This document shows, one piece after another, positions 48,865 through 57,474 of a stretch of DNA of 64,000 bases. The position numbers were made by a program, and so were the translations under genes. How positions within the stretch are numbered: position 1 is the stretch's first letter; the number at the start of each line of letters is the position of its first letter. Source of the stretch: CAWGXZ01 sp963826695 (GTDB lineage: Bacteria > Pseudomonadota > Gammaproteobacteria > Burkholderiales > Burkholderiaceae_C); NCBI GenBank assembly GCA_963826695.1, contig CAWGXZ010000005.1, positions 93,564 to 157,563 of the forward strand, given 5' to 3'. The notes beneath the pieces were generated by a model, which did not search any database, was not told the DNA's origin, and worked only from the letters and a program-made list of their open reading frames with translations.

Positions 48865-50092
48865 CTACCGCAACAAATCCACCAGCGTCCTCGCCACCAC
48901 CTTGGTCGCCCTGCGCAAGTCCTCCAGCACCACATGCTCGTCGGCCCGCTTGGCGTTCGACTCGAACACCGTGCGCGGGCCCGGCGCCGTAGATCACCGC
49001 CGGAATGCCGTGCTCGCAGTAGAGGCGCACGTCGGTGTAGAGCGGCGAGCCCGAGGTCGGGATCGGCTCGCCGAAGACCGCCTGGCCGTGCCGTTGCAGT
49101 GCGTCGACCAGCGGCTGGTTGCCGGCCAGCGGCTGCAGCGCGTTGGCCAGCAGGAGCCGCTTGATCTCGACCCGGATGCCGGGCAGCGCGCCGGTCGCCT
49201 CGGCGATGACGCGCCGGATGTCGGCCTCGACCTCGGCCGGGCTCTCCTCCGGGATCATGCGCCGGTCGAGCCTGATCACCACCTTGCCCGGGACGACGTT
49301 GGTGTTGGTGCCGCCCTCGATGCGGCCGACGTTGAGGTACGGGTGGTCGATGCCCGGCACCGCCGAGCGGCGCGTCTTGTAGATCGCGTTCTGCGCGTAC
49401 AGCGCACCGAGCAGCGCGGTCGTCGCCTGCAGCGCGTCGACGCCGGTCTGCGGAATGGCGGCGTGCGCCATCTTGCCGTGGACGGTGACTTCCATCTGCA
49501 GGCAGCCGTTGTGCGCGGTCACCACCTGGTAGCTGAAACCGGCGGCGATCAGCAGGTCGGGCTGCGTCAGGCCTTGCGCAAGCAGCCAGCCCGGGCCGAG
49601 CTCGCCGCCGAATTCCTCGTCGTAGGTGAAGTGCAGTTCGACCGCGCCGGCAAGCGGCGCGGCAATCGCCTCGATCGCGCGCGTGGCGAAGGTGAAGGTC
49701 GCGAAGTCGCTCTTGCTGACCGCCGCGGCGCGGCCGTAGAGGCAGCCACCCGCGACCTCGCCGCCGTAAGGGTCGCGCGTCCAGCCTTCGCCGGGCGGCA
49801 CGACGTCGCCGTGGGCGTTGAGTGCGATCGTCGGCCCGCTGTCGCCGTAGCGGCGACGCACGACCAGGTTGGTCAGCGACTGCAGGCCGTAGGCGCGGAC
49901 TTCCGCCTCGGGCACTTTGTGGCGCTCGGCCTCGAAGCCGAAGCCGGCCAGCAGCTCGGCGGTGCGCTCGGCGTGCGGCGCGTTGTGGCCGGGCGGGGTG
50001 TCGGTCGGCACCTGTACCAGCGCCTGCAGAAAGCGCACTTCCTCGTCGAAGTGGGCGTCGATCCAGTCGTCGAGTCGCTGGTGATCGGTCAT
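48865..50092 (-). CDS. M20 family metallo-hydrolase, ArgE/DapE-like (one +1 frameshift near the 3' end)
   Basis: About 408 residues once one extra base near 48980 is discounted; without that, the frame runs on with unrelated residues to 48719. With the correction the C-terminus reads IYGAGPRTVFESNAKRADEH and ends at the TAG at 48865, the normal M20 end with the His ligand in KRADEH. Metal-site motifs are LNAHGDVVPPGEGW and the catalytic Glu pair in TYDEEFGGELG. The usual D-x-K segment appears as AAAVSKSDFA. The ATG at 50092 overlaps the stop of the uraD-allC gene (ATGA), so it belongs to the purine-degradation operon. A carbamoyl- or ureido-acid substrate is plausible but not shown. Confidence 0.82.
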
Positions 50093-51879
50093 GGTGCGTG
50101 GCCGGCGGTTTCGCCGAGGTGATCGAGAAGGTGCGCGAAGGCGTCGACCGCCAGCTGGATGTCGTCGCTGGTGGTCGATTCGAGCGGGTTGTGGCTGATG
50201 CCGGCGTTCTCGCCGCGAACGAACAGCATCGCCTGCGGCATCACTTCATGCAGTTTCATCGCGTCGTGGCCGGCGCCGCTCGGCATGCGGTGCACCGGCA
50301 GGCCGAGCGCGGCGACTGCCTCCTCCCAGCGCCGCTGCCACGCCGGGTCCGACGGCGCGGCGGCGGCGCGCAAGGTTTCCTCGAGCTTCGACGCGACGCC
50401 GCGGCGCGCGCCGATCGCGTCGAGCTGCGCGCGAACGTCCTCCACCATGGCATCGCGAACCGCGTCGGTGGTCGAGCGGATGTCGACGCTGAAGCGGCAG
50501 CGCCCCGGGACGACGTTGATCGACCCGTTCGGCACCTCGAGCATGCCGACCGTGCCGACGAGATGCGGCTGCCCGGCGGCGCGCTGCTCGACGAACAGCG
50601 CCAGCTCGCAGGCCGCCGTCGCGGCGTCACGGCGGCGGTCCATCGGCGTCGTGCCGGCGTGGCTCGCCAGGCCGGTCGTCTCGCCGATGAAACGCACGCT
50701 GCCGTTGATCGAGGTGACGACGCCGAGCGGCAGGTCGATCTCGCTCAGCACCGGCCCCTGCTCGATGTGGACTTCGACGAAGCCGAGGTAGCGCGCCGGG
50801 TCGCGCCGGCACGCGGCGATCGCCTCCATCGTCGCCGGCAGCCCGGCCTGGCGCATGGCATCGCGCATCGAGACGCCGTCGGCGTCGCGCTGGTCGAGCC
50901 ACGCCGGGTCGAAATGCCCGGTCAGCGCGCCCGAGCCGAGGAAGGTCGCCTTGTAGCGCTGGCCTTCCTCCTCGGCGAAGCCCACCACCTCGATGCCGTG
51001 CGAAAGGCGCCTGCCGGCACGGTGCAGCGTGCGCACGCACGCCATCGGCACCAGGATGCCGAGGCGGCCGTCGTATTGGCCGCCGTTGCGCACCGTGTCG
51101 TAGTGGCTGCCGGTGAGCAGCCGCTTTGCCTGCGGATCGCTGCCGTGGTAGGTGCCGACGACGTTGCCGACGGCGTCGATCGACACCTCGTCGAAGCCGC
51201 AGTCGTCGCGCATCCAGGCCGCCAGCTGCGCGGCGCAGGCGCGGTGAGCGTCGCTCAGGTAGGTGACGGTGAGCTGGCCGTTCTCGGCATAGCCCGGCTC
51301 GCTGTGCGCGGCAAGCCGCCCGGCCCAGTCCCAGACGCGGTGGCCTTCTTCGGGCACGTGGCCGAACTTGTCGCCGAGCCGCAGTTCGACGACGCGGTGG
51401 ATGTTGCGGATGCACTCGGCCAGTTCGACCTCGGGATGGTTGGCGAGGCGCCGCTCGAAGGTGTCGATGATCTGCCGGCGGTGCAGCCCGGTTCCGCGCG
51501 GGCCGCGCACCGCCAGGATGAACGGCCAGCCGAACCGGGCGTTGTAGTCGGCGTTGAGCTGCTGGATGCGCGCGAACTCCTCGGGCGTGCAGTCGGCCAG
51601 GCCGGCCTTGCCCTGCTCGTGGGTCGACTCGGCCGTCAGGTCGTTGCTCACCATCGCCTTGCCGGCGAGTTCGGGATGCGCGCGGATCAGCGTGATCTGC
51701 GCGTCGCGCCCGGCGGCGCGCAGTTCGTCGACCATCGCGAGCTTCAGCTGCGCCAGGCTGGCGAAGGGCCGCTGCCGGTAGGCGCGCTCGGCGACCCAGG
51801 GCGAATGCTCGTAGCTGCCTTCGAGCAGCGCGGTGAATTCGGCCGGCGACGCGGCGTTGAGCTGTTCGAGCGTGAGCAA
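50089..51879 (-). CDS. Fusion of OHCU decarboxylase (UraD) and allantoate amidohydrolase (AllC)
   Basis: 596-residue two-domain protein. Residues 1 to about 165 are UraD: LTLEQLNAASPAEFTALLEG, YEHSPWVAERAYRQRPF and RFGWPFILAVRG, which decarboxylates OHCU to S-allantoin. From about 175 the M20 allantoate amidohydrolase follows with TGSHYDTVRNGGQYDG, VVGFAEEEGQRY and VEVHIEQGPVL, releasing ammonia and carbon dioxide from allantoate. The start is probably TTG at 51879, with GGAG 8 bases before it, giving the standard UraD N-terminus. A GTG at 51924 overlapping the puuE stop is the alternative (611 residues). The two activities are two steps apart, with PuuE acting between them. Confidence 0.88.
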   Translation of the reverse strand: MLTLEQLNAASPAEFTALLEGSYEHSPWVAERAYRQRPFASLAQLKLAMVDELRAAGRDAQITLIRAHPELAGKAMVSNDLTAESTHEQGKAGLADCTPEEFARIQQLNADYNARFGWPFILAVRGPRGTGLHRRQIIDTFERRLANHPEVELAECIRNIHRVVELRLGDKFGHVPEEGHRVWDWAGRLAAHSEPGYAENGQLTVTYLSDAHRACAAQLAAWMRDDCGFDEVSIDAVGNVVGTYHGSDPQAKRLLTGSHYDTVRNGGQYDGRLGILVPMACVRTLHRAGRRLSHGIEVVGFAEEEGQRYKATFLGSGALTGHFDPAWLDQRDADGVSMRDAMRQAGLPATMEAIAACRRDPARYLGFVEVHIEQGPVLSEIDLPLGVVTSINGSVRFIGETTGLASHAGTTPMDRRRDAATAACELALFVEQRAAGQPHLVGTVGMLEVPNGSINVVPGRCRFSVDIRSTTDAVRDAMVEDVRAQLDAIGARRGVASKLEETLRAAAAPSDPAWQRRWEEAVAALGLPVHRMPSGAGHDAMKLHEVMPQAMLFVRGENAGISHNPLESTTSDDIQLAVDAFAHLLDHLGETAGHAP

Positions 51880-51920
51880 GTTGGCTTCTCCGTTGAGTTT
51901 CGACTCGGGCAGTACGGCCG

Positions 51921-52871
51921 TCACGCGGCGCGTTCCCAGGTGAACGCCGCCGCCGCATCGAAAGGATGCACCCGCTTCCAGTGCCGTGCGATGTCGATCC
52001 GGCGGGCGATCCAGACGCGGTCGTGGCGCTCGACATGGTCGAGGAAGCGCTGCAGCGCCCGAAAGCGCGCCGGCCGGCCGAGCATGCGGCAGTGCATGCC
52101 GATGTTCAGCAGCTTCGGCGTCTCGGCACCTTCGGCATAGAGCAGGTCGAAGGCGTCGCGCAGGTAGACGAAGAAGTCCTCGCCCTGGCTGAAGCCCTGC
52201 GGCAGGCCGAAGCGCATGTCGTTGGTGTCGAGCGTGTAGGGCACGACGAGCTGCGGCGCCAGCGCGCCGTCGCTCGTGCGCACCTGCAGCCAGAACGGCA
52301 GGTCGTCGCCGTAGTGGTCGCTGTCGTACTCGAAGCCGCCGTAATCGGCGACCAGCCGGCGCGTGTTGGGGCTGTCGCGGCCGGTGTACCAGCCGACCGG
52401 CCGCTCGCCGGTGAGCCGCTCGATGACCTGCATCGCCCGCGCCATGTGCGCGCGCTCGGTCGCCTCGTCGACACCCTGGTACGAGATCCACCGCCAGCCA
52501 TGGCAGGCGATCTCGTGGCCGAGTTCGGTGAACGCCGCCGTCACCTCGGGGCAGCGCTCGAGCGCCATGGCCACGCCGAAGACCGTCAGCGGCAGCCCGC
52601 GGCGCTCGAACTCGCGCAGGAAGCGCCAGACGCCGGCGCGCGAGCCGTATTCGTAGATGCTCTCCATGCTCAGGTGCCGGGCGGGCAGCGCTGGCGGGTT
52701 GAACATCTCGGAGAGGAAGGTTTCGCTCGCGGCGTCGCCATGCAGCACCGAGTTCTCGCCGCCTTCCTCGTAGTTCAGGACGAATTGCAGCGCGATCCTG
52801 GCGTTGCCGGGCCACTGCGCGTGGGGCGGATGGCGGCCGTGGCCGGCCAGGTCTCGGGGATAGGTCTGCAT
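51921..52871 (-). CDS. puuE: Allantoinase PuuE (polysaccharide-deacetylase fold)
   Basis: 316-residue metal-independent allantoinase of the PuuE type, unrelated to AllB, which opens the allantoin ring to allantoate. It begins MQTYPRDLAGHGRHPP, then ALQFVLNYEEGGENSVLHGD, EYGSRAGVWRFLREF, ACHGWRWISYQ and GWYTGRDSPNTRRLV, all characteristic of the PuuE branch of the NodB/deacetylase fold. The length matches the family. It is the first gene of the minus-strand run puuE, uraD-allC, M20, and divergent from uraH, so one control region of about 326 bp can serve the entire urate pathway. Confidence 0.94.
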   Translation of the reverse strand: MQTYPRDLAGHGRHPPHAQWPGNARIALQFVLNYEEGGENSVLHGDAASETFLSEMFNPPALPARHLSMESIYEYGSRAGVWRFLREFERRGLPLTVFGVAMALERCPEVTAAFTELGHEIACHGWRWISYQGVDEATERAHMARAMQVIERLTGERPVGWYTGRDSPNTRRLVADYGGFEYDSDHYGDDLPFWLQVRTSDGALAPQLVVPYTLDTNDMRFGLPQGFSQGEDFFVYLRDAFDLLYAEGAETPKLLNIGMHCRMLGRPARFRALQRFLDHVERHDRVWIARRIDIARHWKRVHPFDAAAAFTWERAA

Positions 52872-53197
52872 TCAGCTCGGGATGGTAGTCAGGCGATGTC
52901 GCGGCAGCTTCCGGGCCGCCGGGCGCAGTGGCCGCGACGAAGCAAGAAACGCAGCACCCGGCATTGCCACGTTCCGCCCGCAGGCGCGGCAGGCCGGGCC
53001 TGCCAAGGGGCGCCGCCCGGCAGCGTGTCCAGCGATTGACGCAGGCAAGGCACCTCGGGGTCGGTGCAGGGTGTTGATCCGCGAAAAGGCGGGGGGTGGG
53101 CGGCAAGGCAAATGCCCGTGCACCCGTCGCAGGCTGGATACGATCGGGTTGTCCGGCCGCCCCGATCGATCACGCCGGACGCCCTGCAGGAGCCGCC
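52872..53197. promoter_or_regulatory. Divergent control region between puuE and uraH
   Basis: This 326 bp gap holds no gene. CGATCG occurs at 53141-53146 and 53163-53168, 22 bp apart centre to centre, i.e. about two helical turns, just upstream of uraH. These may be paired half-sites of a regulator. No regulator gene is encoded beside it. No clear -35/-10 pair was found. Confidence 0.3.
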
Positions 53198-53551
53198 ATG
53201 GGAAAGCTTTCGACGCATGTACTCGACACCGCCAACGGCTGCCCCGCCGCGGGCATGGAGGTAAGCCTGCAGCGCGTCGACGCCACCGGTGCGACGACGC
53301 TGCAGCGCTTCCTGACCAACGACGACGGCCGCTCGGAAGCGCCGCTGCTCGAGGGCGACGCACTGCAGCGCGGCCGCTACCGCCTCGTTTTCGCGGTGGC
53401 GCGCTATTTTGGTGCGCGCGGCGTCCAACTGGCCGACCCGCCCTTCATCGACGAAGTCCAGCTCGACTTCGGCATCGGCGACGCCGACGGCAATTACCAC
53501 GTGCCGCTGCTCGTCAGCCCGTGGAGCTACAGCACCTACCGCGGAAGCTGA
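53198..53551 (+). CDS. uraH: 5-hydroxyisourate hydrolase UraH
   Basis: 117-residue transthyretin-like enzyme that opens 5-hydroxyisourate (the urate oxidation product) to OHCU. KLSTHVLDTANGCPAAGM carries the first catalytic His, RFLTNDDGRSEAPLLEG the Arg region, and the protein ends SPWSYSTYRGS, the family signature. No signal peptide, so cytoplasmic. GCAGGAG lies 5 bases before the ATG. It heads the plus-strand group uraH, Bug-type binding protein, puuD; its product is used by the UraD domain encoded on the other strand. Confidence 0.95.
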   Translation: MGKLSTHVLDTANGCPAAGMEVSLQRVDATGATTLQRFLTNDDGRSEAPLLEGDALQRGRYRLVFAVARYFGARGVQLADPPFIDEVQLDFGIGDADGNYHVPLLVSPWSYSTYRGS

Positions 53552-53646
53552 ATTCGCGGGGCACGCGCTGGCGCCCCGGGGCGGCGTTGCACGAGGTCGG
53601 CACGGGCGTTGCGTGGCCCTGCGCCTTTGCGACCCCCGGAGTTCCC

Positions 53647-54600
53647 ATGTTCATTCGCCGCCTGGCCGCGACCGCACTGCTGGCCGCCCTTGCACCCCAT
53701 GCGCACGCCTGGCCGGAAAAGTCGATCCGCATCGTCGTCACCTTTGCCGCCGGTGGCGCGAGCGACATCGTCGCGCGGGTCATCTCCGAGCCGCTTTCGC
53801 GCGCGCTCGGCCAGCCGGTGATCGTCGACAACAAGCCCGGCGCCGGCGGTACGCTCGGCGGGCTCGAAGTCGTTCGCGCCGCGCCCGACGGCTACACGCT
53901 GATGCTCTCGAATTCGACGCCGCTGTCGATCGGGCCCTACACCGTGCCGAAGCTGCCGTACGACCCGGTGAAGCAGTTCACCCACGTGGCGATGCTCGGC
54001 ATTGCGCCGGTGGCGATCATGGCCAATCCGAAAAGCGGGCCGTCGACGCTGAAGGGGCTGCCGATGGCCGCCACCGGCGGCGGGCTCAGCTTCGGCAGCG
54101 GCGGGCCGGGATCGATCGGCCACATCGTCGGCATCATGGCCAAGTCGGCGCTGAAGATGGAGATGACGCACGTTCCCTACCGCGGCGGCGCGCCGATGAC
54201 CACCGACCTGATCTCGGGCGTGATTCCCGTCGGCATCGACGTCATCACCGCCTACGCGCCGATGATGAAGGCCGGCCAGCTGAAGGGCCTGGCCGTGACC
54301 TCGCGCCAGCGCTCGCCGCTCGCGCCCGACGTGCCGACCGTCGTCGAGCTCGGCCTGCCGCAGCTTGTCGCCGAAAACTACTTCGGCGTCTCGGCGCCCG
54401 CCGGCCTGCCCGCCGACATCCGCAACCGCCTGGCGACGACGCTGGCCGAGATCGCCGCGCGGCCCGAGATCGTCAAGCGCTTCGAGGAGCTCGGCATCAC
54501 GCCGGTGAAGATCGGCTCGGGCGAGTTCGGCGAGTTCGTCGCCCGGCAGGTCAGCGACTGGGCACCGGCGATACGCGCAGCGGACATCAAGAACAATTGA
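53647..54600 (+). CDS. Bug-family tripartite tricarboxylate transporter substrate-binding protein
   Basis: 317-residue periplasmic binding protein. The signal peptide is FIRRLAATALLAALAPHAHA, followed by WPEKSIRIVVTFAAGGASDI, the Bug/TctC signature, then VIVDNKPGAGGTLGG and VPYRGGAPMTTDLISG. GGAG precedes the ATG at 53647. These proteins are numerous in Burkholderiales and often orphan (no tctAB nearby), as here. Position between uraH and puuD suggests it binds a purine-pathway compound or carboxylate, but ligand assignment from sequence is not possible. Confidence 0.9.
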   Translation: MFIRRLAATALLAALAPHAHAWPEKSIRIVVTFAAGGASDIVARVISEPLSRALGQPVIVDNKPGAGGTLGGLEVVRAAPDGYTLMLSNSTPLSIGPYTVPKLPYDPVKQFTHVAMLGIAPVAIMANPKSGPSTLKGLPMAATGGGLSFGSGGPGSIGHIVGIMAKSALKMEMTHVPYRGGAPMTTDLISGVIPVGIDVITAYAPMMKAGQLKGLAVTSRQRSPLAPDVPTVVELGLPQLVAENYFGVSAPAGLPADIRNRLATTLAEIAARPEIVKRFEELGITPVKIGSGEFGEFVARQVSDWAPAIRAADIKNN

Positions 54601-54645
54601 CGCGACACCGGGCTGCGGCGAGCCCGCCTGATCCGAAGTGAGTCC

Positions 54646-55845
54646 ATGGACGCTTACCTGCTCGACTGGGCCAACCTGCTGCTTCGCTGGGCGCACGTCG
54701 TCACGGCCATTGCCTGGATCGGCTCGTCTTTCTACTTCGTCTTCCTCGACCTCAGCCTGACGCCGCCGACCGACCCGCAACTCAAGGCCAAGGGGGTCGA
54801 CGGCGAGCTGTGGGCGGTGCACGGCGGCGGCTTCTACAACCCGCAGAAGTACCTCGTGGCGCCGAAGTCGCTGCCGCAGAACCTGCACTGGTTCTACTGG
54901 GAGAGCTACTCGACCTGGCTGACCGGCTTCGCGCTGTTCACCGTGCTCTACCTCTTCAACGCCGCCACGTTCCTGGTCGACAAGGGCGTGCACGACTGGT
55001 CGCCCGGCGTCGCCGTCGGGGCGGCGCTCGGCTTCCTGGTCGCCTACTGGCTGGTCTACGACGGGATCTGCCGCGCCTTCGGCCGGCGGCGCAACGGCGA
55101 TGCACTCGTCGGCGCGCTGGTGCTGGCCGCGACCGTCGCCGCGGCCTGGTTCGCCTGCCAGTTGTTCGCCGGGCGCGCCGCGTTCCTGCTGGTCGGCGCC
55201 ATGATGGCCACAGCGATGAGCGCCAACGTCTTCGTCTGGATCATCCCCGGCCAGCGCACCGTCATCGCGCAGATGGAGGCCGGCGAGCCGGTCGATGCGG
55301 TGCACGGCCAGCGCGCCAAGCAGCGCAGCGTGCACAACACCTACTTCACGCTGCCGGTGCTGATCGCGATGCTGTCGAACCACTACGGCTGGCTCTACCA
55401 GGGCGCTGCCAACTGGCTGGTTCTGGTCGTGCTGATGCTTGCCGGCGCGCTGATCCGCCATTCGTTCGTCGCCCGGCACAAGGCGCAGGTGAAGGGCCGG
55501 TCGGCGCCGTGGGGCTATGCCGTCGCCGGCTGCATCCTCATCGCCGCGCTGGTCGTCTGGCGCATGCCGTCACCGCGCCCGGCCGCGGCGCTGCCCGCGG
55601 CGGCGCCGTCGATGGCGCAGGTGCAGTCGGTGATCGACCAGCGCTGCGCCATGTGCCACAACGCCGCACTGGCGAGCAAGGGCGTGGCCTTGCACACGCC
55701 CGAGCTGATCCGCCAGCACGCGGCGGCGATCCACCAGCAGGCGGTCGTCCAGAAGACCATGCCGATGAACAATGCGACGCAGATGACCGACGACGAGCGC
55801 GCGCTGATCGACCGCTGGTTCGCTTCGCTGGACAGCGCGCGTTGA
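54646..55845 (+). CDS. puuD: Urate hydroxylase PuuD (membrane protein with cytochrome c domain)
   Basis: 399-residue inner-membrane urate oxidase of the PuuD type, oxidising urate to 5-hydroxyisourate without a classical uricase. About eight membrane helices occupy residues 1-300, starting LLRWAHVVTAIAWIGSSFYF, with WFYWESYSTWLTGFAL and SVHNTYFTLPVLIAMLSNHY as conserved segments. The C-terminal domain is a cytochrome c with the heme motif CAMCH (Cys334, Cys337, His338) and a likely Met ligand in KTMPMNN. Electrons therefore probably go to the respiratory chain rather than directly to oxygen. It is the pathway's entry enzyme, with uraH nearby and downstream steps on the other strand. Confidence 0.93.
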   Translation: MDAYLLDWANLLLRWAHVVTAIAWIGSSFYFVFLDLSLTPPTDPQLKAKGVDGELWAVHGGGFYNPQKYLVAPKSLPQNLHWFYWESYSTWLTGFALFTVLYLFNAATFLVDKGVHDWSPGVAVGAALGFLVAYWLVYDGICRAFGRRRNGDALVGALVLAATVAAAWFACQLFAGRAAFLLVGAMMATAMSANVFVWIIPGQRTVIAQMEAGEPVDAVHGQRAKQRSVHNTYFTLPVLIAMLSNHYGWLYQGAANWLVLVVLMLAGALIRHSFVARHKAQVKGRSAPWGYAVAGCILIAALVVWRMPSPRPAAALPAAAPSMAQVQSVIDQRCAMCHNAALASKGVALHTPELIRQHAAAIHQQAVVQKTMPMNNATQMTDDERALIDRWFASLDSAR

Positions 55846-55874
55846 AAAGTTGCCGGCCGACCCGCCGGCTTAGC
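55846..55874. terminator. Bidirectional hairpin terminator between puuD and the ABC permease
   Basis: GCCGGC (55852-55857) and GCCGGC (55864-55869) form a perfect self-complementary stem around CGACCC in the 32 bp between two converging genes. On the minus strand it is followed by AACTTTTC, a partial T tract; on the plus strand by TTAG. Confidence 0.55.
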
Positions 55875-55877
55875 CTC

Positions 55878-56645
55878 TCAGGCCCCGCCCGCGCTGCGGT
55901 GCGCCCACCCGGTGGTGCGCTTCTCGACCAGTGCGAACAGCTCGTACATCGCCATCGCCATCGCACCGATGACGACCAGCCCGGCGAAGGCCAGCCCCAT
56001 CTGCATCGACGAGCCGGCCGAGACCAGCAGGTAGCCGATGCCTTCGTTCGACGCGGTCATCTCGGAAACCGTGGTGCCGACGAAGGCGAGCGTGATCGCG
56101 ACCTTCAGCGATGCGTAGAAATACGGCATCGAGCGCGGCAGGCCGACCTTGATCAGCACGTCCCAGCGGCGTGCGCCGAGCACGCGCAGCACGTCCTCGA
56201 GCTCGGGCTCGAGCGTCGCCAGCCCGGTGGCGATGTTGACCGTGATCGGGAAGAACGAGATCAGGAACGCGGTGAGCACCGCCGGCCCGACGCCGATGCC
56301 GAACCAGACGACGAGGATCGGCACGAACGCCGCCTTCGGCAGCGCGTTGAAGGCGGTCATCAGCGGATAGATCGCTGCGTACGCCAGCCGCGAGCTGCCG
56401 ACCAGGAAGCCGAGCAGCACACCGACGACGATCGCCAGGCCGAAGCCGACCATCGTCACCCAGAAGGTACGCCAGGCGTGCCCGGCAATCACGTCGGCGA
56501 ATTCGATCAGCTGCGCAACGATGCGCGTCGGGCTCGGGAAGACGAACTCCGAAACGCCGAGGCCGCGGCAGATCGCCTCCCACAGCAGCAGCACCACAGC
56601 CAGCAACAGCCACGGTGCGAGTTGTTCACGGCGGCGCCGGTTCAT
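55878..56645 (-). CDS. ABC transporter permease (nitrate/taurine/thiamine-precursor type)
   Basis: 255-residue integral membrane permease of the SsuC/TauC/ThiX class. It begins RRRREQLAPWLLLAVVLLLW, has about six membrane helices and the EAA-type loop RVLGARRWDVLIKVGLPRSMPY that contacts the ATPase. ATG at 56645 overlaps the ATPase stop (ATGA). It is the last gene of a binding protein-ATPase-permease operon. Such importers take up small organic nitrogen or sulfur compounds; a ureide or purine is suggested only by neighbourhood. Longer in-frame reading upstream is rejected because it overlaps the ATPase gene. Confidence 0.9.
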   Translation of the reverse strand: MNRRRREQLAPWLLLAVVLLLWEAICRGLGVSEFVFPSPTRIVAQLIEFADVIAGHAWRTFWVTMVGFGLAIVVGVLLGFLVGSSRLAYAAIYPLMTAFNALPKAAFVPILVVWFGIGVGPAVLTAFLISFFPITVNIATGLATLEPELEDVLRVLGARRWDVLIKVGLPRSMPYFYASLKVAITLAFVGTTVSEMTASNEGIGYLLVSAGSSMQMGLAFAGLVVIGAMAMAMYELFALVEKRTTGWAHRSAGGA

Positions 56646-57472
56646 GCGGTGGCCTTTGCGGGAGTGGCCGCCACGTCGGCGCCCGGCCGGCGCACTGCGC
56701 CGATGTGCCCGCGCAGCTCGTGCACCAGGTCGGCGAACGGCTTGGTGTAGGTCAGCTCGAGGTCGCGCGGGCGCGGCAGGTCGATTTCGCGTCGCGCCAC
56801 GATCCGCCCCGGGCGCGCGCTCATGACGTACACCGTGTCGGCGAGGAACGCCGCCTCGCGCAGGTCGTGCGTCACCAGGATGACGTTGAAGCGCTGCGCC
56901 GCCTGCAGGTCGCGCAGCGCGCACCACAGCTCCTCGCGGGTGAAGGCGTCGAGCGCGCCGAACGGCTCGTCGAGCAGCAGCATCTTCGGCTCGTGGATCA
57001 GCGCGCGGCAGATCGACGCGCGCTGCTGCATGCCGCCCGACAGCTGCCACGGGAAGCGGTCTTCATAGCCGCCGAGGCCGACGCTCTGCAGCAGCCGCCG
57101 GGCCTTTTCCTCGTACTCGGCGCGCCGGCTGCGCATTGCCGAGCGGTACGGCTCGACGATCTCCAGCGGCAGCATGACGTTGCCGAGCGTCGTTCGCCAC
57201 GGCAGCAGCGAGGGCGCCTGGAACGCCATGCCGGTGATCTTCAGCGGCCCGGCGACGTCGCGGCCGTCGATCCGGATGCGGCCCTGCGACGGCCGCTTCA
57301 GCCCCGTCGCGAGCTTCATGAAGGTCGACTTGCCGCAGCCCGAAGGCCCGACGATGGCGATGAACTCGCCCAGCCCGACCTTCAGCGAGATGTCCTCGAC
57401 GGCGTACTGGCGCCTGGCGAGCAGCTCCTCGTCGTAGGCGAGCCAGACGCCGTCGAAGTCGACGAACGCCAC
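56642..57472 (-). CDS. ABC transporter ATP-binding protein
   Basis: 276-residue ATPase of the SsuB/TauB/NrtD type. Walker A is IVGPSGCGKST, the Q-loop lies in GMAFQAPSLLPWRT, the signature is LSGGMQQRASICRAL, Walker B is MLLLDEPFGALD and the switch His is in ILVTHDLREAAFLAD. The start is probably GTG at 57472, two bases after the binding-protein stop, giving FVDFDGVWLAYDEELL. A much longer in-frame reading upstream lies inside the binding-protein gene and is not real. Its stop overlaps the permease start. Confidence 0.92.
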   Translation of the reverse strand: MAFVDFDGVWLAYDEELLARRQYAVEDISLKVGLGEFIAIVGPSGCGKSTFMKLATGLKRPSQGRIRIDGRDVAGPLKITGMAFQAPSLLPWRTTLGNVMLPLEIVEPYRSAMRSRRAEYEEKARRLLQSVGLGGYEDRFPWQLSGGMQQRASICRALIHEPKMLLLDEPFGALDAFTREELWCALRDLQAAQRFNVILVTHDLREAAFLADTVYVMSARPGRIVARREIDLPRPRDLELTYTKPFADLVHELRGHIGAVRRPGADVAATPAKATA

Positions 57473-57474
57473 GG

